Source: an uncultured Pelagibacteraceae bacterium (GTDB lineage: Bacteria; Pseudomonadota; Alphaproteobacteria; Pelagibacterales; Pelagibacteraceae). From it: DNA of 64,000 nt. The notes beneath the pieces were generated by a model. That model ran no database searches, was not told where the DNA came from, and saw only the letters and a program-made list of their open reading frames with translations. The DNA lies in the NCBI GenBank assembly GCA_902628525.1, contig CACOMZ010000004.1, forward strand, positions 1 to 64,000, given 5' to 3'. Positions 21,004-32,253 of this stretch are shown here, piece by piece. Numbering within the stretch: position 1 is the stretch's first letter; the number at the start of each line of letters is the position of its first letter. A program made the position numbers and the translations under genes.

Positions 21004-21915
21004 TTAATTACTGAACCTCAAACTTTTATTAACAACTGTACCTTTAAGAGTTTTAATATCAATCTTAATTTCTTTATTCAATCTCATATCTTTATTATCT
21101 TTCCAGATACCCGCTGCTAAATGCATAATACCAATTTTATTATTAGGAAGGTATGGTTCTACGAAAGTGTTATTTTGTTCATCAAATTTAGGTAACAAAT
21201 TACTTGTTATCCAATTACAATTTAATGGAAGAAATTCAGTTTCAACATTATCTATATAAACAGACATATTCATTGCTAACTGTTCTGATCCAAATATTTC
21301 ACCACCTTTTAAAGTTTGCTTTAAGTTTTGTTGCCAAGAATTCCAAGAACTTGAATTTTTTTCCAGTGAAAACACACCAATGTTTATATGTGGAGCAAAA
21401 GCTAGCTTTCGGGCTTTGTCTAAACTAATATTTGATTTAATAGCGTGTTTAAAATTTTGAGACTTTATTAAAGCTAGTTTTCCAAAAATCCAATTTACTT
21501 TAGAAGTAATTTTATAACCTGGTCCTATAGTTTGTGTTATTCCTAATTTTCCCTGATCACATGCTTTAAAATGAAGCTCAACACTTTTCCAGTCATTTAC
21601 CCAGGCATCGCAATCAATCCACATATATTTTTCATATTTAGGAAAATATTTAGGTAAGAAAGCTCTGGAAACTTGACTTTTTAACCACTCGCGACCTTTG
21701 ATTTTACTCTCAGCAACTTCAATGTCCCACTCCGCAGATTTAATTTCATCTACTTTATTTGATAATTCTTTTTTTTGTTCGTCAGATAGTCCGGCATCTA
21801 AAATGCAGATTGCAATTTCATTACTTTCTTGAAATCTTTTAATAGAGTTAATTAATTCAGTTAATAGTGGATAATAATTGGAGTCAGCTAGAGAGACAAT
21901 AGCTTTTTTTTTCAT
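21004..21915 (-). CDS. Glycosyltransferase (GT8-like nucleotide-sugar transferase)
   Basis: MWIDCDAWVNDW (DxD-like); HINIGVFSLEKN; glycosyltransferase-like layout. Confidence 0.6.
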   Translation of the reverse strand: MKKKAIVSLADSNYYPLLTELINSIKRFQESNEIAICILDAGLSDEQKKELSNKVDEIKSAEWDIEVAESKIKGREWLKSQVSRAFLPKYFPKYEKYMWIDCDAWVNDWKSVELHFKACDQGKLGITQTIGPGYKITSKVNWIFGKLALIKSQNFKHAIKSNISLDKARKLAFAPHINIGVFSLEKNSSSWNSWQQNLKQTLKGGEIFGSEQLAMNMSVYIDNVETEFLPLNCNWITSNLLPKFDEQNNTFVEPYLPNNKIGIMHLAAGIWKDNKDMRLNKEIKIDIKTLKGTVVNKSLRFSN

Positions 21916-22724
21916 TACAAAATATCTTCAAGATCATCATCTTCATCTTTAAAGTTTTGATCTTCGTTTTCTTTTTTCAATTTTTGATAATGAAAAAAAC
22001 TTACTGGAATTGCCACTAAGTACAATATTGCACTTATTGAAATAACATTAAAAGGATAAACTAATAAAAGTCCAAAAAATGATACTATTCCAAATAATAG
22101 AAAAATTGTTGTTCGTCTTTGAATCACAATCTTTTTAAAAGAGTAACTTGGAAATTTACTAATAAGCAAAAGAGAAGTGGAAATGAAGAAAATCGGAACA
22201 ACAATCTTATAATTGATTTCTAAAAATTGTAAACTTGACATGCTAAAAATTAGAGGAGTTAAAACTAGTATACCTCCAGCAGGAGATGGAACTCCTTCAA
22301 AAAAATTATCTTTCCATGAAGGTGCTTGGCCAGTATTAATATTAAATCTGGCTAGCCTTAGTGCTACACAAATCACATAAATAAGACACAGTAACCATCC
22401 AAATCTTCCTAATTCATTTAATTTCCAGAAATACATTATAAATGCAGGGGCCACTCCAAAGCTTATCATGTCAGTCAATGAGTCTAATTCTTTACCAACT
22501 TTTGATGTTCCTTTGATTAATCTTGCAATTCTTCCGTCTAAACCATCTATTACAGCTGCTAAAATAATTGCTACTACTGCAAACTCAAATCTTCCATCTA
22601 ATGCAAATCTAATTGAAGTAAGCCCAATACAAACTCCAATTAGTGTTAACATATTCGGTAAAATAACTCTTGCGTTATTTTTTTTTTCACTAATAACTTT
22701 GAGATTATTTTTTGGTTGTTCCAT
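21915..22724 (-). CDS. pssA: CDP-diacylglycerol-serine O-phosphatidyltransferase
   Basis: CDP-alcohol phosphotransferase motif DGLDGRIARLIKGTSKVGKELDSLTDMISFGVAP. Confidence 0.93.
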   Translation of the reverse strand: MEQPKNNLKVISEKKNNARVILPNMLTLIGVCIGLTSIRFALDGRFEFAVVAIILAAVIDGLDGRIARLIKGTSKVGKELDSLTDMISFGVAPAFIMYFWKLNELGRFGWLLCLIYVICVALRLARFNINTGQAPSWKDNFFEGVPSPAGGILVLTPLIFSMSSLQFLEINYKIVVPIFFISTSLLLISKFPSYSFKKIVIQRRTTIFLLFGIVSFFGLLLVYPFNVISISAILYLVAIPVSFFHYQKLKKENEDQNFKDEDDDLEDIL

Positions 22725-22726
22725 AA

Positions 22727-23374
22727 TTAATTTTTAGCAATTAAAGTTTCTCCTGAAATTGCTGTTTGACCAACTTTTACTAATGGTTCATAATTTTCAT
22801 AGTAAACATCTGCTCGACTTCCAAATCTAATCATACCAATTCTTTCTCCTTGGCTGAGCTCTTGGTTCTTATTTGTTTCACAAACAATTCTTCTTGCAAC
22901 TAAACCTGCTATCTGAACAACTATAATATCATTTCCATGCTTATCTTTTATTTGATAATAATTTCTCTCATTATCTTCACTTGCTTTGTCCAAAGATGCA
23001 TTTAAAAATTTACCTGGTTTATATAAAATTTCCTCGACAATACCTGAACAAGGGGTTCTATTTACATGACAGTCAAAGACATTCATAAAAATACTAATTT
23101 TTTTAAATTTTTTATTTTCTAAATTAAGTTCTTTTGGACCATCTACCTCCTCAACTTTAATTACTTCTCCATCTGCTGGGCTTACTAAGTAACTATCGTC
23201 TCCTATAATTATTCTTTCAGGATCTCTAAAGAAATAATAGACCCAAATAGTTAATAATAATCCTATTAATCCTAAAAAATTATTTATGATTAAAAATATG
23301 ATAGTTATAAAAACAGCTATAACTATAAACTTGTATCCCTCAGTGTGGATTTTTGGAAATATCTTACTAAACAT
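22727..23374 (-). CDS. psd: Phosphatidylserine decarboxylase, short form
   Basis: SPADGEVIKVEEV; MNVFDCHVNRTPCSG; GMIRFGSRADVY. Confidence 0.93.
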   Translation of the reverse strand: MFSKIFPKIHTEGYKFIVIAVFITIIFLIINNFLGLIGLLLTIWVYYFFRDPERIIIGDDSYLVSPADGEVIKVEEVDGPKELNLENKKFKKISIFMNVFDCHVNRTPCSGIVEEILYKPGKFLNASLDKASEDNERNYYQIKDKHGNDIIVVQIAGLVARRIVCETNKNQELSQGERIGMIRFGSRADVYYENYEPLVKVGQTAISGETLIAKN

Positions 23375-23450
23375 ATTCTTCTATTTGATAATTTTCGATT
23401 AATATGTATATAAAATGATCAAATTCAATTAATAAGATAATTTTTATTTA

Positions 23451-24665
23451 ATGAGCAAAATCAACGTAAAAAACCCAGTAGTTGAACTGGATGGTGATGA
23501 AATGACTCGAATTATATGGGAGTTCATAAAAAATAAGCTCATTTTACCTTATATTAATCTTGGTATTGAGTATTACGATTTAGGTATGAAAAGTAGAGAC
23601 AATACTGATGATCAAATCACAATTGACTCGGCTAATGCTATTAAGAAAATTGGTGTTGGTATCAAATGTGCAACCATAACCCCTGATGAGGCAAGGGTTG
23701 AAGAATTTGGTTTAAAAAAAATGTGGAGATCACCTAATGGCACAATAAGAAACATTATTGGAGGAACTGTTTTTAGAGAGCCAATTATTTGTAAAAATAT
23801 TCCTAAACTAGTCCCTTCATGGACAGATCCAGTTATTATTGGACGACACGCATTTGGAGATCAATATAGAGCAACAGATTTTAAGGTTCCTGGTAAAGGG
23901 AAAATGGAAGTAAAATGGACTTCTGAAGACGGAAAAGAAGAAATAAAATATGAAGTATTTAACTTCACTGGCCCAGGTGTTGCTCTTTCAATGTATAATT
24001 TAGACAAATCTATTCAAGATTTTGCAAGATCTTGCTTTAGCTATGGCTTGATTAAAAAATGGCCAGTTTACATGTCAACGAAAAATACAATTCTTAAAAA
24101 ATATGATGGAAGATTTAAAGATATTTTTGAGGAAATATTTGAGAATGAATACAAAAAAGAATTTGAAAAAAATAATCTAACTTATGAACATAGATTAATT
24201 GATGACATGGTTGCATGTGCAATGAAATGGAGTGGAAAATATATTTGGGCATGCAAAAATTACGATGGAGATGTTCAGTCAGATACAATGGCTCAAGGCT
24301 ATGGCTCATTAGGTTTAATGACCAGTACTCTTTTAACTCCAGATGGAAAAGTAATGGAAGCAGAAGCGGCTCATGGCACAGTAACTAGACATTACAGAAT
24401 GCACCAACAAGGAAAGGAAACCTCTACTAATCCTATAGCGTCAATTTTTGCATGGACCAGAGGACTTGCTCATAGAGGAAAGTTAGACAGCAATCAAGAT
24501 TTAATTAATTTTTCGCAAACGCTCGAAAAAGTTTGTATTGAATGTGTTGAAAATGGTTCTATGACAAAAGATTTGGCGATCTTGGTTGGTCCAAATAGTA
24601 AATTTTTAACAACAAATCAATTTTTAGATGAAATTGATGGTAATTTAAAAAAAAAATTAAATTAA
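23451..24665 (+). CDS. icd: Isocitrate dehydrogenase (NADP-dependent)
   Basis: [48 protein letters not shown]. Confidence 0.96.
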   Translation: MSKINVKNPVVELDGDEMTRIIWEFIKNKLILPYINLGIEYYDLGMKSRDNTDDQITIDSANAIKKIGVGIKCATITPDEARVEEFGLKKMWRSPNGTIRNIIGGTVFREPIICKNIPKLVPSWTDPVIIGRHAFGDQYRATDFKVPGKGKMEVKWTSEDGKEEIKYEVFNFTGPGVALSMYNLDKSIQDFARSCFSYGLIKKWPVYMSTKNTILKKYDGRFKDIFEEIFENEYKKEFEKNNLTYEHRLIDDMVACAMKWSGKYIWACKNYDGDVQSDTMAQGYGSLGLMTSTLLTPDGKVMEAEAAHGTVTRHYRMHQQGKETSTNPIASIFAWTRGLAHRGKLDSNQDLINFSQTLEKVCIECVENGSMTKDLAILVGPNSKFLTTNQFLDEIDGNLKKKLN

Positions 24666-27323
24666 AGTCTTTAGCTTTTTAAAAGCTTCGTCTATTTTTG
24701 ATTGATCTTGACCACCTGCTTGAGCAAAGTCTTTTCTTCCACCTCCACCTTTTCCACCAATTATTTCAGAACCTAGTTTTACAAATTGAACAGCATCAAA
24801 TTTGGTTGTTAGGTTATCAGTAATTCCTACTGCTAGTCCAACTTTATCATCTTTACTTGCAAAAACGATTACTATTCCTTCATTCAATTCTTTCTTTCCA
24901 TTATCAACTAATTTTCTTAAATCTTTTGGAGGTAAATCTTGGATTTTTTGAAATCTGACTTTAATATTATTTATAATCTCATCATTAATAATATTTCTAG
25001 ATTTATCTCCTAAAACATTTTTCACACTTAATTGCTCCAATTGTCTAGACAGGTCTTTTATAGAACCTTTTAAATCTTTGTTTTGAAGATTTGGTTTTCC
25101 ACCTAGTTTAATAATTTTAGAAGAAAGCTCATTTATCATTTCCTCATCTTTTTGAACTGATAATGAGGATAATTTTTCCTTATTTTGAATATAATCTTCC
25201 AACTGTTTATCTCTCAAGGCTTCTACTCTTCTAACGCCTGCAGCAATTGAGGATTGGCTAATTGTTTTAAATTTGCCAATATCACCAGTGTTTTTTACAT
25301 GAGTTCCACCACAAAGCTCTGTAGAAAAATATGTATTTTCCTCTTTACCCATTGAAACAACTCTTACTTCTTCACCATATTTTTCCCCAAAAAAAGCAAG
25401 TGCTCCCTTTTCTATAGCTGCTTTTGGAGTCATAATTCTTGTTGTTACTTCAGTACTGCTAGTAACGTATTCATTAACTATTTTGTCAATTTTTACTAAT
25501 TCGTCGTTTGATATTGGTTTCATGTGACTAAAATCAAATCTTAAACGATCTGGTGCAACAAGTGAGCCTTTTTGCATAACGTGTTTTCCTAATGTTCTTC
25601 TTAAAGACTCGTGTAGTAAATGTGTTGCTGAATGATAAGCCTTAAGATTGCCTCTTCTTTCTTCATCAATCTTCATTTCAACAACGTCGTTAATTTTAAT
25701 TTCACCATTTTTCAATGTTCCATAGTGAACAAATAAATCACCAAGTTCTTTTTGAGTGTCAGTTACTTCAAATACAAAATCTCCTACTGATATTTTTCCT
25801 GTATCACCAAGTTGGCCACCTGACTCTCCATAAAAAGGTGTTTGGTTAGTTATAATTGCTCCTTCCTCACTTCCAGATAATTTTTCAGTTTCTTTATTGT
25901 CTTTTACAATTGATAAAACTATCCCTTCTGATCTATTAAATTCATAACCTAAAAATTCTGTTGGACCTACTCTATCTTTAATACCAAACCAAATTTGTTC
26001 TTGTGAACTATCACCTGAACCTTTCCAGTTCTTTTTAGCAAGTTCTTTACTTTTTTTCATTAGTTCATCAAATTTATCCTGATCGACTGTTAAAGATTTA
26101 TTTTTTAGAATATCTTCTGTTAAATCTAACGGGAAACCGTATGTGTCATATAGTTTAAATGCTACTTCTCCTGGCAAAACTTTTTCAATCTTATTTATTT
26201 CGTCATTAAGAATTTTTATTCCTCTATCGAGTAGAACTAAAAATTTTTCTTCTTCCATTTTTAAAGTTTCTTTAATTAAAGTTTCTGATCTTTCTAATTC
26301 TGGATAATTACCCTTCATTTCTTCTTTAAGAGAATCAAAAATTTTATTAAAAACTGGTTCTTTAGAACCAAGTAAATGTGAATGTCTCATACCTCTTCTC
26401 ATTATTCTTCTAAGCACATATCCTCTTCCTTCATTTGATGGAAGAACACCCTCTGCCAAAAGAAAAGAGCTTGCTCTTAGGTGATCTGCAATTACTCTAA
26501 AACTTGAGATATTATTTTCATTCAATTTTACTTTTGTAAATTCTGAAATTGAAGCAATTAATTTTTTAAAATGATCTGTTTCATAATTATCATGTGTCCC
26601 TTGTAATAAAGCTGCAATTCTCTCTAAACCCATTCCAGTATCAACTGATGGTTTTGGAAGATTAATTCTTTTATCTTTTGAAACTTGTTCAAATTGCATA
26701 AATACTAAATTCCAAATTTCGATAAACCTGTCTCCATCTTCATCTTTGGTTCCAGGTAATCCTCCTGGTAAATGATCGCCGTGATCAAAAAAGATTTCAG
26801 AACAAGGTCCACATGGTCCAGTTTCACCCATAGACCAGAAATTATCTGAGGTTGCTATTCTGATTATTCTATCATCGCTAAAACCCGCGATTTTCTTCCA
26901 AAAATTGAATGCTTCATCATCTTCATGAAAAACAGTTACATAAAGCCGATTTTTATCTATTCCAAAATCTTTGGTAATTAAATCCCAAGCATAATGAATT
27001 GCTTGTTCTTTAAAATAATCTCCAAAAGAAAAATTGCCCAACATTTCAAAGAATGTATGGTGCCTAGGCGTATAACCCACATTTTCTAAATCGTTGTGCT
27101 TACCACCTGCCCTTACACATTTTTGTGAAGTAGTCGCTCTTACATATTCTCTTTTTTCCAATCCTGTGAATACATTTTTAAATTGAACCATTCCTGAATT
27201 AGCAAACATTAATGTTGGATCATTATTTGGAACCAAATTGCTGGAGTCCACAATTTTATGATCATTCTTTTCAAAATACTTTAAGAAAGTATTTCTTATT
27301 TCGTTGAGTGTTTTGTCTGCCAT
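24657..27323 (-). CDS. alaS: Alanyl-tRNA synthetase
   Basis: 888 aa; [15 protein letters not shown]; editing domain [47 protein letters not shown]. Confidence 0.98.
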   Translation of the reverse strand: MADKTLNEIRNTFLKYFEKNDHKIVDSSNLVPNNDPTLMFANSGMVQFKNVFTGLEKREYVRATTSQKCVRAGGKHNDLENVGYTPRHHTFFEMLGNFSFGDYFKEQAIHYAWDLITKDFGIDKNRLYVTVFHEDDEAFNFWKKIAGFSDDRIIRIATSDNFWSMGETGPCGPCSEIFFDHGDHLPGGLPGTKDEDGDRFIEIWNLVFMQFEQVSKDKRINLPKPSVDTGMGLERIAALLQGTHDNYETDHFKKLIASISEFTKVKLNENNISSFRVIADHLRASSFLLAEGVLPSNEGRGYVLRRIMRRGMRHSHLLGSKEPVFNKIFDSLKEEMKGNYPELERSETLIKETLKMEEEKFLVLLDRGIKILNDEINKIEKVLPGEVAFKLYDTYGFPLDLTEDILKNKSLTVDQDKFDELMKKSKELAKKNWKGSGDSSQEQIWFGIKDRVGPTEFLGYEFNRSEGIVLSIVKDNKETEKLSGSEEGAIITNQTPFYGESGGQLGDTGKISVGDFVFEVTDTQKELGDLFVHYGTLKNGEIKINDVVEMKIDEERRGNLKAYHSATHLLHESLRRTLGKHVMQKGSLVAPDRLRFDFSHMKPISNDELVKIDKIVNEYVTSSTEVTTRIMTPKAAIEKGALAFFGEKYGEEVRVVSMGKEENTYFSTELCGGTHVKNTGDIGKFKTISQSSIAAGVRRVEALRDKQLEDYIQNKEKLSSLSVQKDEEMINELSSKIIKLGGKPNLQNKDLKGSIKDLSRQLEQLSVKNVLGDKSRNIINDEIINNIKVRFQKIQDLPPKDLRKLVDNGKKELNEGIVIVFASKDDKVGLAVGITDNLTTKFDAVQFVKLGSEIIGGKGGGGRKDFAQAGGQDQSKIDEAFKKLKTLI

Positions 27324-27372
27324 ATTTTTAAAATACAGCTTTTTTATTTTATGTCTAGATACAGTAAGGGAA

Positions 27373-27399
27373 AAAAGGCGCTTAATTTAAGCGCCTTTT
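27373..27399 (-). terminator. Rho-independent terminator of recA
   Basis: Near-perfect palindrome aaaaggcgcttaa-t-ttaagcgcctttt. Confidence 0.88.
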
Positions 27400-27417
27400 A
27401 TTAATAAAGATGACCTA

Positions 27418-28572
27418 TTAATTCTTTTTTGATGGAGGAGTAGCTTCTGCTTTATCAGCCTCTTCTTTTTCAGCTACTTTCTTTTCTTTTTCCAATTTTT
27501 CAGGATCAATTGGATTTCCTTCTATTTTCTTAGAAATCACACCTGCTTTTTCTCTAATTGCCATTTCAATCTCTGCAGCAACTTTAGGATTTTGAGCTAA
27601 ATAAGTCTTAGCATTCTCTCTACCTTGACCAATCTTCTCACCTTTATAAGCATACCAAGCACCTGATTTTTCAATTATATCTGCTTTGGAACCAAGATCG
27701 ACTAGTTCACCCATCTTGCTAATTCCTCTTCCATACATCAAGTCAAATTCAACAACTTTAAACGGTGGTGCAACTTTATTCTTAACTACTTTCACTCTTG
27801 TAGAGTTACCAATAATTTCATCTTTATCTTTGATGGCACCAATTCTTCTAATATCCATTCTTACAGACGAGTAAAACTTAAGTGCGTTACCACCTGATGT
27901 TGTTTCTGGACTTCCGAACATAACTCCAATTTTCATTCTGATTTGGTTAATGAAAATCATCATCGTATTTGTATTTGATATTGAACCAGTTAATTTTCTT
28001 AATGCCTGACTCATCAATCTTGATTGAAGACCAACATGATGATCTCCCATCTCGCCTTCAATTTCAGCTTTAGGAGTTAAAGCTGCAACAGAGTCGATAA
28101 CAATTACTGAAATAGAGCCTGATTTTACTAGTGTATCAGCGATTTCTAAAGCTTGTTCACCAGTATCTGGCTGTGAAATTAAAAGTTCTTCTGTATTCAC
28201 ACCTAATTTTTTTGCATACACTGGATCTAATGCATGCTCTGCATCAACAAATGCACAAATGCCTCCAGATTTTTGAGCTTCAGCAACAACTTGTAATGCT
28301 AATGTTGTTTTTCCAGATGACTCTGGTCCGTAAACTTCAATAATTCTTCCTTTTGGTAATCCGCCTATACCTAAAGCTAAATCAAGACTTAAAGATCCCG
28401 TGGATACTGACTCAATATCCATAGCTCTTTTTTCGCCAAGCTTCATTACAGAACCTTTTCCAAAATTATCTGTAATCTGAGCTATTGCAGCATCTAGTGC
28501 TTTGTTCTTTTCTTTAACGTCCATTTCTTGATCTTTAGTAGATTTAATTACTTTTAGGTTACTTTTCGTCAT
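27418..28572 (-). CDS. recA: Recombinase A
   Basis: [48 protein letters not shown]. Confidence 0.98.
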   Translation of the reverse strand: MTKSNLKVIKSTKDQEMDVKEKNKALDAAIAQITDNFGKGSVMKLGEKRAMDIESVSTGSLSLDLALGIGGLPKGRIIEVYGPESSGKTTLALQVVAEAQKSGGICAFVDAEHALDPVYAKKLGVNTEELLISQPDTGEQALEIADTLVKSGSISVIVIDSVAALTPKAEIEGEMGDHHVGLQSRLMSQALRKLTGSISNTNTMMIFINQIRMKIGVMFGSPETTSGGNALKFYSSVRMDIRRIGAIKDKDEIIGNSTRVKVVKNKVAPPFKVVEFDLMYGRGISKMGELVDLGSKADIIEKSGAWYAYKGEKIGQGRENAKTYLAQNPKVAAEIEMAIREKAGVISKKIEGNPIDPEKLEKEKKVAEKEEADKAEATPPSKKN

Positions 28573-28621
28573 TTTTTGCCTCTTTTTTTGTATTTTTTAA
28601 CAGTCGAATCATAAAATAAAT

Positions 28622-28636
28622 GTACACATTTTGTTC
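28622..28636 (-). promoter_or_regulatory. Putative SOS box upstream of recA (one mismatch)
   Basis: Minus strand GAAC-AAAATGT-GTAC, one mismatch from the alphaproteobacterial GAAC-N7-GAAC box, 50 bp upstream of the recA ATG. Confidence 0.5.
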
Positions 28637-28679
28637 TCATTAGCAATATATTTATTAATTTTGATAAAAAAAGATCGAA

Positions 28680-29978
28680 TTATTTTAGATTTAGATAATC
28701 GCTATTAAGTAAACCAACAGATTTTAATACTCTATATTGAGACAATAAATAGCTTCTTTCAGCTTCAGCCAGATTTATTTTTGCATTAATTAAACTTGAT
28801 CTTGATTGCAAAACGTCAAAAGTTGATCTGCCTGATCCACTTTCATACTCAAAACTAATACCTTCAGTTGCAATTTCAGCTGCTTTAACTTGAGATTGCA
28901 CAGCTTGTAAAAAGCTTCTTGAGGATTGTAAAGTTGACCAAGATGAAGTTACTGATTGTGTATTATTTTTCTGAGCGTTCTCTAATAATAATCTTTTCAT
29001 GCCCTTAGCTTGAAGATTTTTGCTTACATTAGATTTATTTTTTCCACCAAATTGAAAAGGCCAAGAAACAGTGGCTTGTAAAACATCTTTTTCTCTTTCG
29101 TCATAAGTTGCACTTAAATCGTCTGTATAAGTTCTCTCTAATGAAATCTTTGCTGTTGGAGAAAGATCAGATCTTGCAATTTTTACATCTAATTCTGACT
29201 GTCCGTATTCTATTTCAGCAATAATTAATTCTGGACTTTTTTGTAAAGATATTTTCTTTGCTTCACTTAAATTTTTTGGAATAGATACGTTAGCATTGTA
29301 TATTTTTTTTAAATTTTCTTTTGCAGCTATAACCCCAATTACATTCTCATAATTTAATTTACTTGTTACTATATTATTTTGAGCTTCAATATACCTTGCT
29401 TGAGCGCCTGCTAGAGATGATTGAGATTGTGCTAAATCAGATGCTGTGATTTGCCCCCTACTTAATCTTGCATTATCTAATTCAAATTGTCTTTGAAGTA
29501 AGTTTACATTTTCTTCATTTATATTTAGTTTTTCATAAGCCAAAATTAACCCTGTATAAGCTTCTATTGCTCTCAAGAAAATCTCTTGTTCTTTTTTAAC
29601 TAATTTTGCTTCAGTTAGATTTAATCCTAATTTACTTTTTTCATATTCTGTTTTTCTTCCACTACCATCAAGTAATGTTTGCTCAAGTTTAATTGAAGAA
29701 GTCATTGTATCAGTATCAGTAATAGATGCATCTCCCCCACTTTGATTTGTAAGTTCATTAGTCTCTTCAAAATTTTTTGTTCCTGATAAAGTTAAAGTAG
29801 GTAATAAGTCACTTCTCGACATATTGATTACCTCTTTTTGAATTTCTAAGTTTTTTCTTTCTGCTTGAAGCTCAAGATTGTTATCAAAAGTTTGTTTTAA
29901 TGCTTCTTTTAAAGTTGCAGAAAAAGCGCTTAATGGAAAAATTAATATACAAAATATTATTAATGAGAATTTTTTCAT
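28680..29978 (-). CDS. tolC: TolC family outer-membrane efflux protein
   Basis: Signal peptide, coiled-coil outer-membrane factor layout, SSRSFLQAVQSQVKAAEIATEGISFEYESGSGRSTFDVLQSRSSLINA. Confidence 0.88.
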   Translation of the reverse strand: MKKFSLIIFCILIFPLSAFSATLKEALKQTFDNNLELQAERKNLEIQKEVINMSRSDLLPTLTLSGTKNFEETNELTNQSGGDASITDTDTMTSSIKLEQTLLDGSGRKTEYEKSKLGLNLTEAKLVKKEQEIFLRAIEAYTGLILAYEKLNINEENVNLLQRQFELDNARLSRGQITASDLAQSQSSLAGAQARYIEAQNNIVTSKLNYENVIGVIAAKENLKKIYNANVSIPKNLSEAKKISLQKSPELIIAEIEYGQSELDVKIARSDLSPTAKISLERTYTDDLSATYDEREKDVLQATVSWPFQFGGKNKSNVSKNLQAKGMKRLLLENAQKNNTQSVTSSWSTLQSSRSFLQAVQSQVKAAEIATEGISFEYESGSGRSTFDVLQSRSSLINAKINLAEAERSYLLSQYRVLKSVGLLNSDYLNLK

Positions 29979-30901
29979 TTGTTATATTTTATTGTTTTAA
30001 TTTGGTGGTTACTATTTAAATTTAATATAATTGTAGAATATTTTGGCGCATATTTAAACATGTTCTGTGTAATTCTTTGATAAGTTTGCATAAAATTAAT
30101 TACATCGCCTTTACTCATGATTTTGTGATTAGATTTTTTCTTTGTTTTTAACCATAACTTGTTTTCCTGCTTCATCCTCCACTTTTGCAATAAACTAAAG
30201 TTTTTTGCTTTTAAATAAATTAAACAATTTAATTGTGAATATAACTTTTTATATGAAGTTTTTAATTGGTTATTTACATATTTTCTCCAAATAAGTTTTT
30301 TATCATTTACTCTTTCGAGTGAATTGATTGCTTTTTTTAATGTATTAGAATTCTCTGATCTGGCACCTACACACCAACCTTCAAATATAATTACATCGGG
30401 TCTTTGCTTGATATTATACCAATTTTTTTTTGGAAATCGGTCATCAATAGCTTTATTAAATTTAGGAATTTTGATTTTTCTAAAATTTTTAATTTTTGCT
30501 TGTCTAAAAAAATCTAACATGATTTTGATATCATGTGTTCCTGGAACTCCTCTAGTCATCAACATTTGATGTATTTTTTTTGATAATCTATATCTTTCTT
30601 TTCTCGTTTTATAAAAATCATCAATAGAAACTTTAAAAACTTTAAGTTTAAAATATTTTTCTAATATTATTTTTAGAATTGAACTAATAGTTGTTTTTCC
30701 TGTTCCTTGACCACCTGCTAAACCAACAAGGTATGGTTTTCTATTATTGGCTTTTTTTGCAATCCAAAAACATATTGGAATTAAAAATTTTTTAAGCATC
30801 CCCTCTTTATTAATAAATTTTTCTTTCGGAGTTTCTTGTGATTTAATAAATTTTACACAATCTCTTTTAACTTTTTCAAAACACTCAGCAGCTAATTTCA
30901 T
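29975..30901 (-). CDS. P-loop kinase, D-glycerate 3-kinase-like
   Basis: YLVGLAGGQGTGKTTISSILKIIL; SIDDFYKTRKER; RGVPGTHDI; IIFEGWCVGARS. Confidence 0.78.
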   Translation of the reverse strand: MKLAAECFEKVKRDCVKFIKSQETPKEKFINKEGMLKKFLIPICFWIAKKANNRKPYLVGLAGGQGTGKTTISSILKIILEKYFKLKVFKVSIDDFYKTRKERYRLSKKIHQMLMTRGVPGTHDIKIMLDFFRQAKIKNFRKIKIPKFNKAIDDRFPKKNWYNIKQRPDVIIFEGWCVGARSENSNTLKKAINSLERVNDKKLIWRKYVNNQLKTSYKKLYSQLNCLIYLKAKNFSLLQKWRMKQENKLWLKTKKKSNHKIMSKGDVINFMQTYQRITQNMFKYAPKYSTIILNLNSNHQIKTIKYNK

Positions 30902-30908
30902 TTAATTT

Positions 30909-31274
30909 CTATTTTTTCTGATCCATTGGATGATTGAGACCATCAAAGAATATAACATCTTTTAAATCTTCTACCTTTACTTCATCTACACATCCTAAAT
31001 TAATTCCTGTCATCGCTGGAGCACTTCTTGGATTGTGGTGAGTATAAATTCCACATTCAATACAAAAGTAATGATTTGCCACTTTGGTATGATACTGATA
31101 AAGTTTTAATTTATCTTGTCCTTTTGTAACTTTAAAATCTTCATTTTTAACCATTCCCATAGTTGCATTTTTTCTTTTACAAATAGAACAATTACATTTG
31201 ACAATTTTCGCTAATTCTTTAATTGTACCTTTAACTTCAGCTTCGACAGCACCACAATGACAATTTAATTTCAT
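30909..31274 (-). CDS. GFA family (Gfa-like, Zn/Cys-rich) protein
   Basis: CHCGAVEAEV; CNCSICKRKN; HYFCIECGIYTHHNPRS. Confidence 0.88.
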   Translation of the reverse strand: MKLNCHCGAVEAEVKGTIKELAKIVKCNCSICKRKNATMGMVKNEDFKVTKGQDKLKLYQYHTKVANHYFCIECGIYTHHNPRSAPAMTGINLGCVDEVKVEDLKDVIFFDGLNHPMDQKK

Positions 31275-31286
31275 ATAACTCCTTTT

Positions 31287-31736
31287 TTATTTTAAAACAC
31301 TTTTTGCTGCAATCTTATTTCCGTCTAAGTCACGAACATATCCGTAATAATTTCCGTCTTTTCTTATACCTGGCGCCCCCTCATCAGTTGCTCCTTTCGA
31401 AATTGCAATCTCATAAAATTTTTCTACTGCTTCTTTTGACTCTGCTAACAATGTTATTTGTGATCCATTACCCATAGTTGCTGGTTTACCATTTACTGGG
31501 TTGGTTATATAAAATATTACTTTTTCTGGATCGCTTAAATGAGCATAACCAATATATTTTTCTGTAGTTAGTATTTTTTTTAACTTTAAAGGTTCAAATG
31601 CAGCATCATATAGCTCGCTTGATTTTTTATAATCATTAGAACCAACCATTACAAAATCTAAAATACTCATAATTAAATTAAAATTTATATAACTTAATAA
31701 CCAACTTAAACTACTAGTGGTTGAAGTTATCCACAA
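31287..31736 (-). CDS. VOC family (glyoxalase-like) protein
   Basis: ILDFVMVGSNDYKKSSELYDAAFEPL; YYGYVRDLDGNKIAA. True start is probably an internal Met (MSILDFVMVG). Confidence 0.8.
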   Translation of the reverse strand: MWITSTTSSLSWLLSYINFNLIMSILDFVMVGSNDYKKSSELYDAAFEPLKLKKILTTEKYIGYAHLSDPEKVIFYITNPVNGKPATMGNGSQITLLAESKEAVEKFYEIAISKGATDEGAPGIRKDGNYYGYVRDLDGNKIAAKSVLK

Positions 31737-31842
31737 GCATACAAAATATAGTTTCGATGTTCACGTTTTGATTCACTTTTGATTCAGTTACAGACTCAAA
31801 ATACAACCTCTTGAGTGTATTCAATAAATAGGCTATAAATTA

Positions 31843-31857
31843 GAACAAAACAAGAAC
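31843..31857 (+). promoter_or_regulatory. SOS box (LexA-type operator) abutting the umuD start codon
   Basis: Exact GAAC-AAAACAA-GAAC; upstream TTGAGT (31811-31816)-17 nt-TATAAA (31834-31839). Confidence 0.8.
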
Positions 31858-32253
31858 ATGAAACTAACAATCCCTTATTATTTACATAAAGCAGGCGCTG
31901 GTTTTCCTTCCCCTGCCACTGATTATATCGAAGAAGATATTGATCTAAACATGCACTTAATAAGAAATGTTCCAGCAACTTTCATCATCAGAGTTCAAGG
32001 TAAATCTATGGTCGATGTTGGTATTAATGATGGAGACTTATTGGTGGTTGATAAAAGTTTAAAGCCAAAAAACTTTTCAACTGTGATTGCAAATGTTCAT
32101 GACGAACTTGTTGTTAAAACTTTAGTTCAAGAAAGAGATAAAAAATTTTTAACCTCTGGATCTAAAGAATTTTCTGACAGAATTTTAATTAACGAAGAAC
32201 AAGATATTTTTATTTGGGGAGTTGTTACTTATGTCATCCATTCTACGTACTAA
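31858..32253 (+). CDS. umuD: UmuD-like S24 self-cleaving protein
   Basis: [53 protein letters not shown]. Confidence 0.93.
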   Translation: MKLTIPYYLHKAGAGFPSPATDYIEEDIDLNMHLIRNVPATFIIRVQGKSMVDVGINDGDLLVVDKSLKPKNFSTVIANVHDELVVKTLVQERDKKFLTSGSKEFSDRILINEEQDIFIWGVVTYVIHSTY

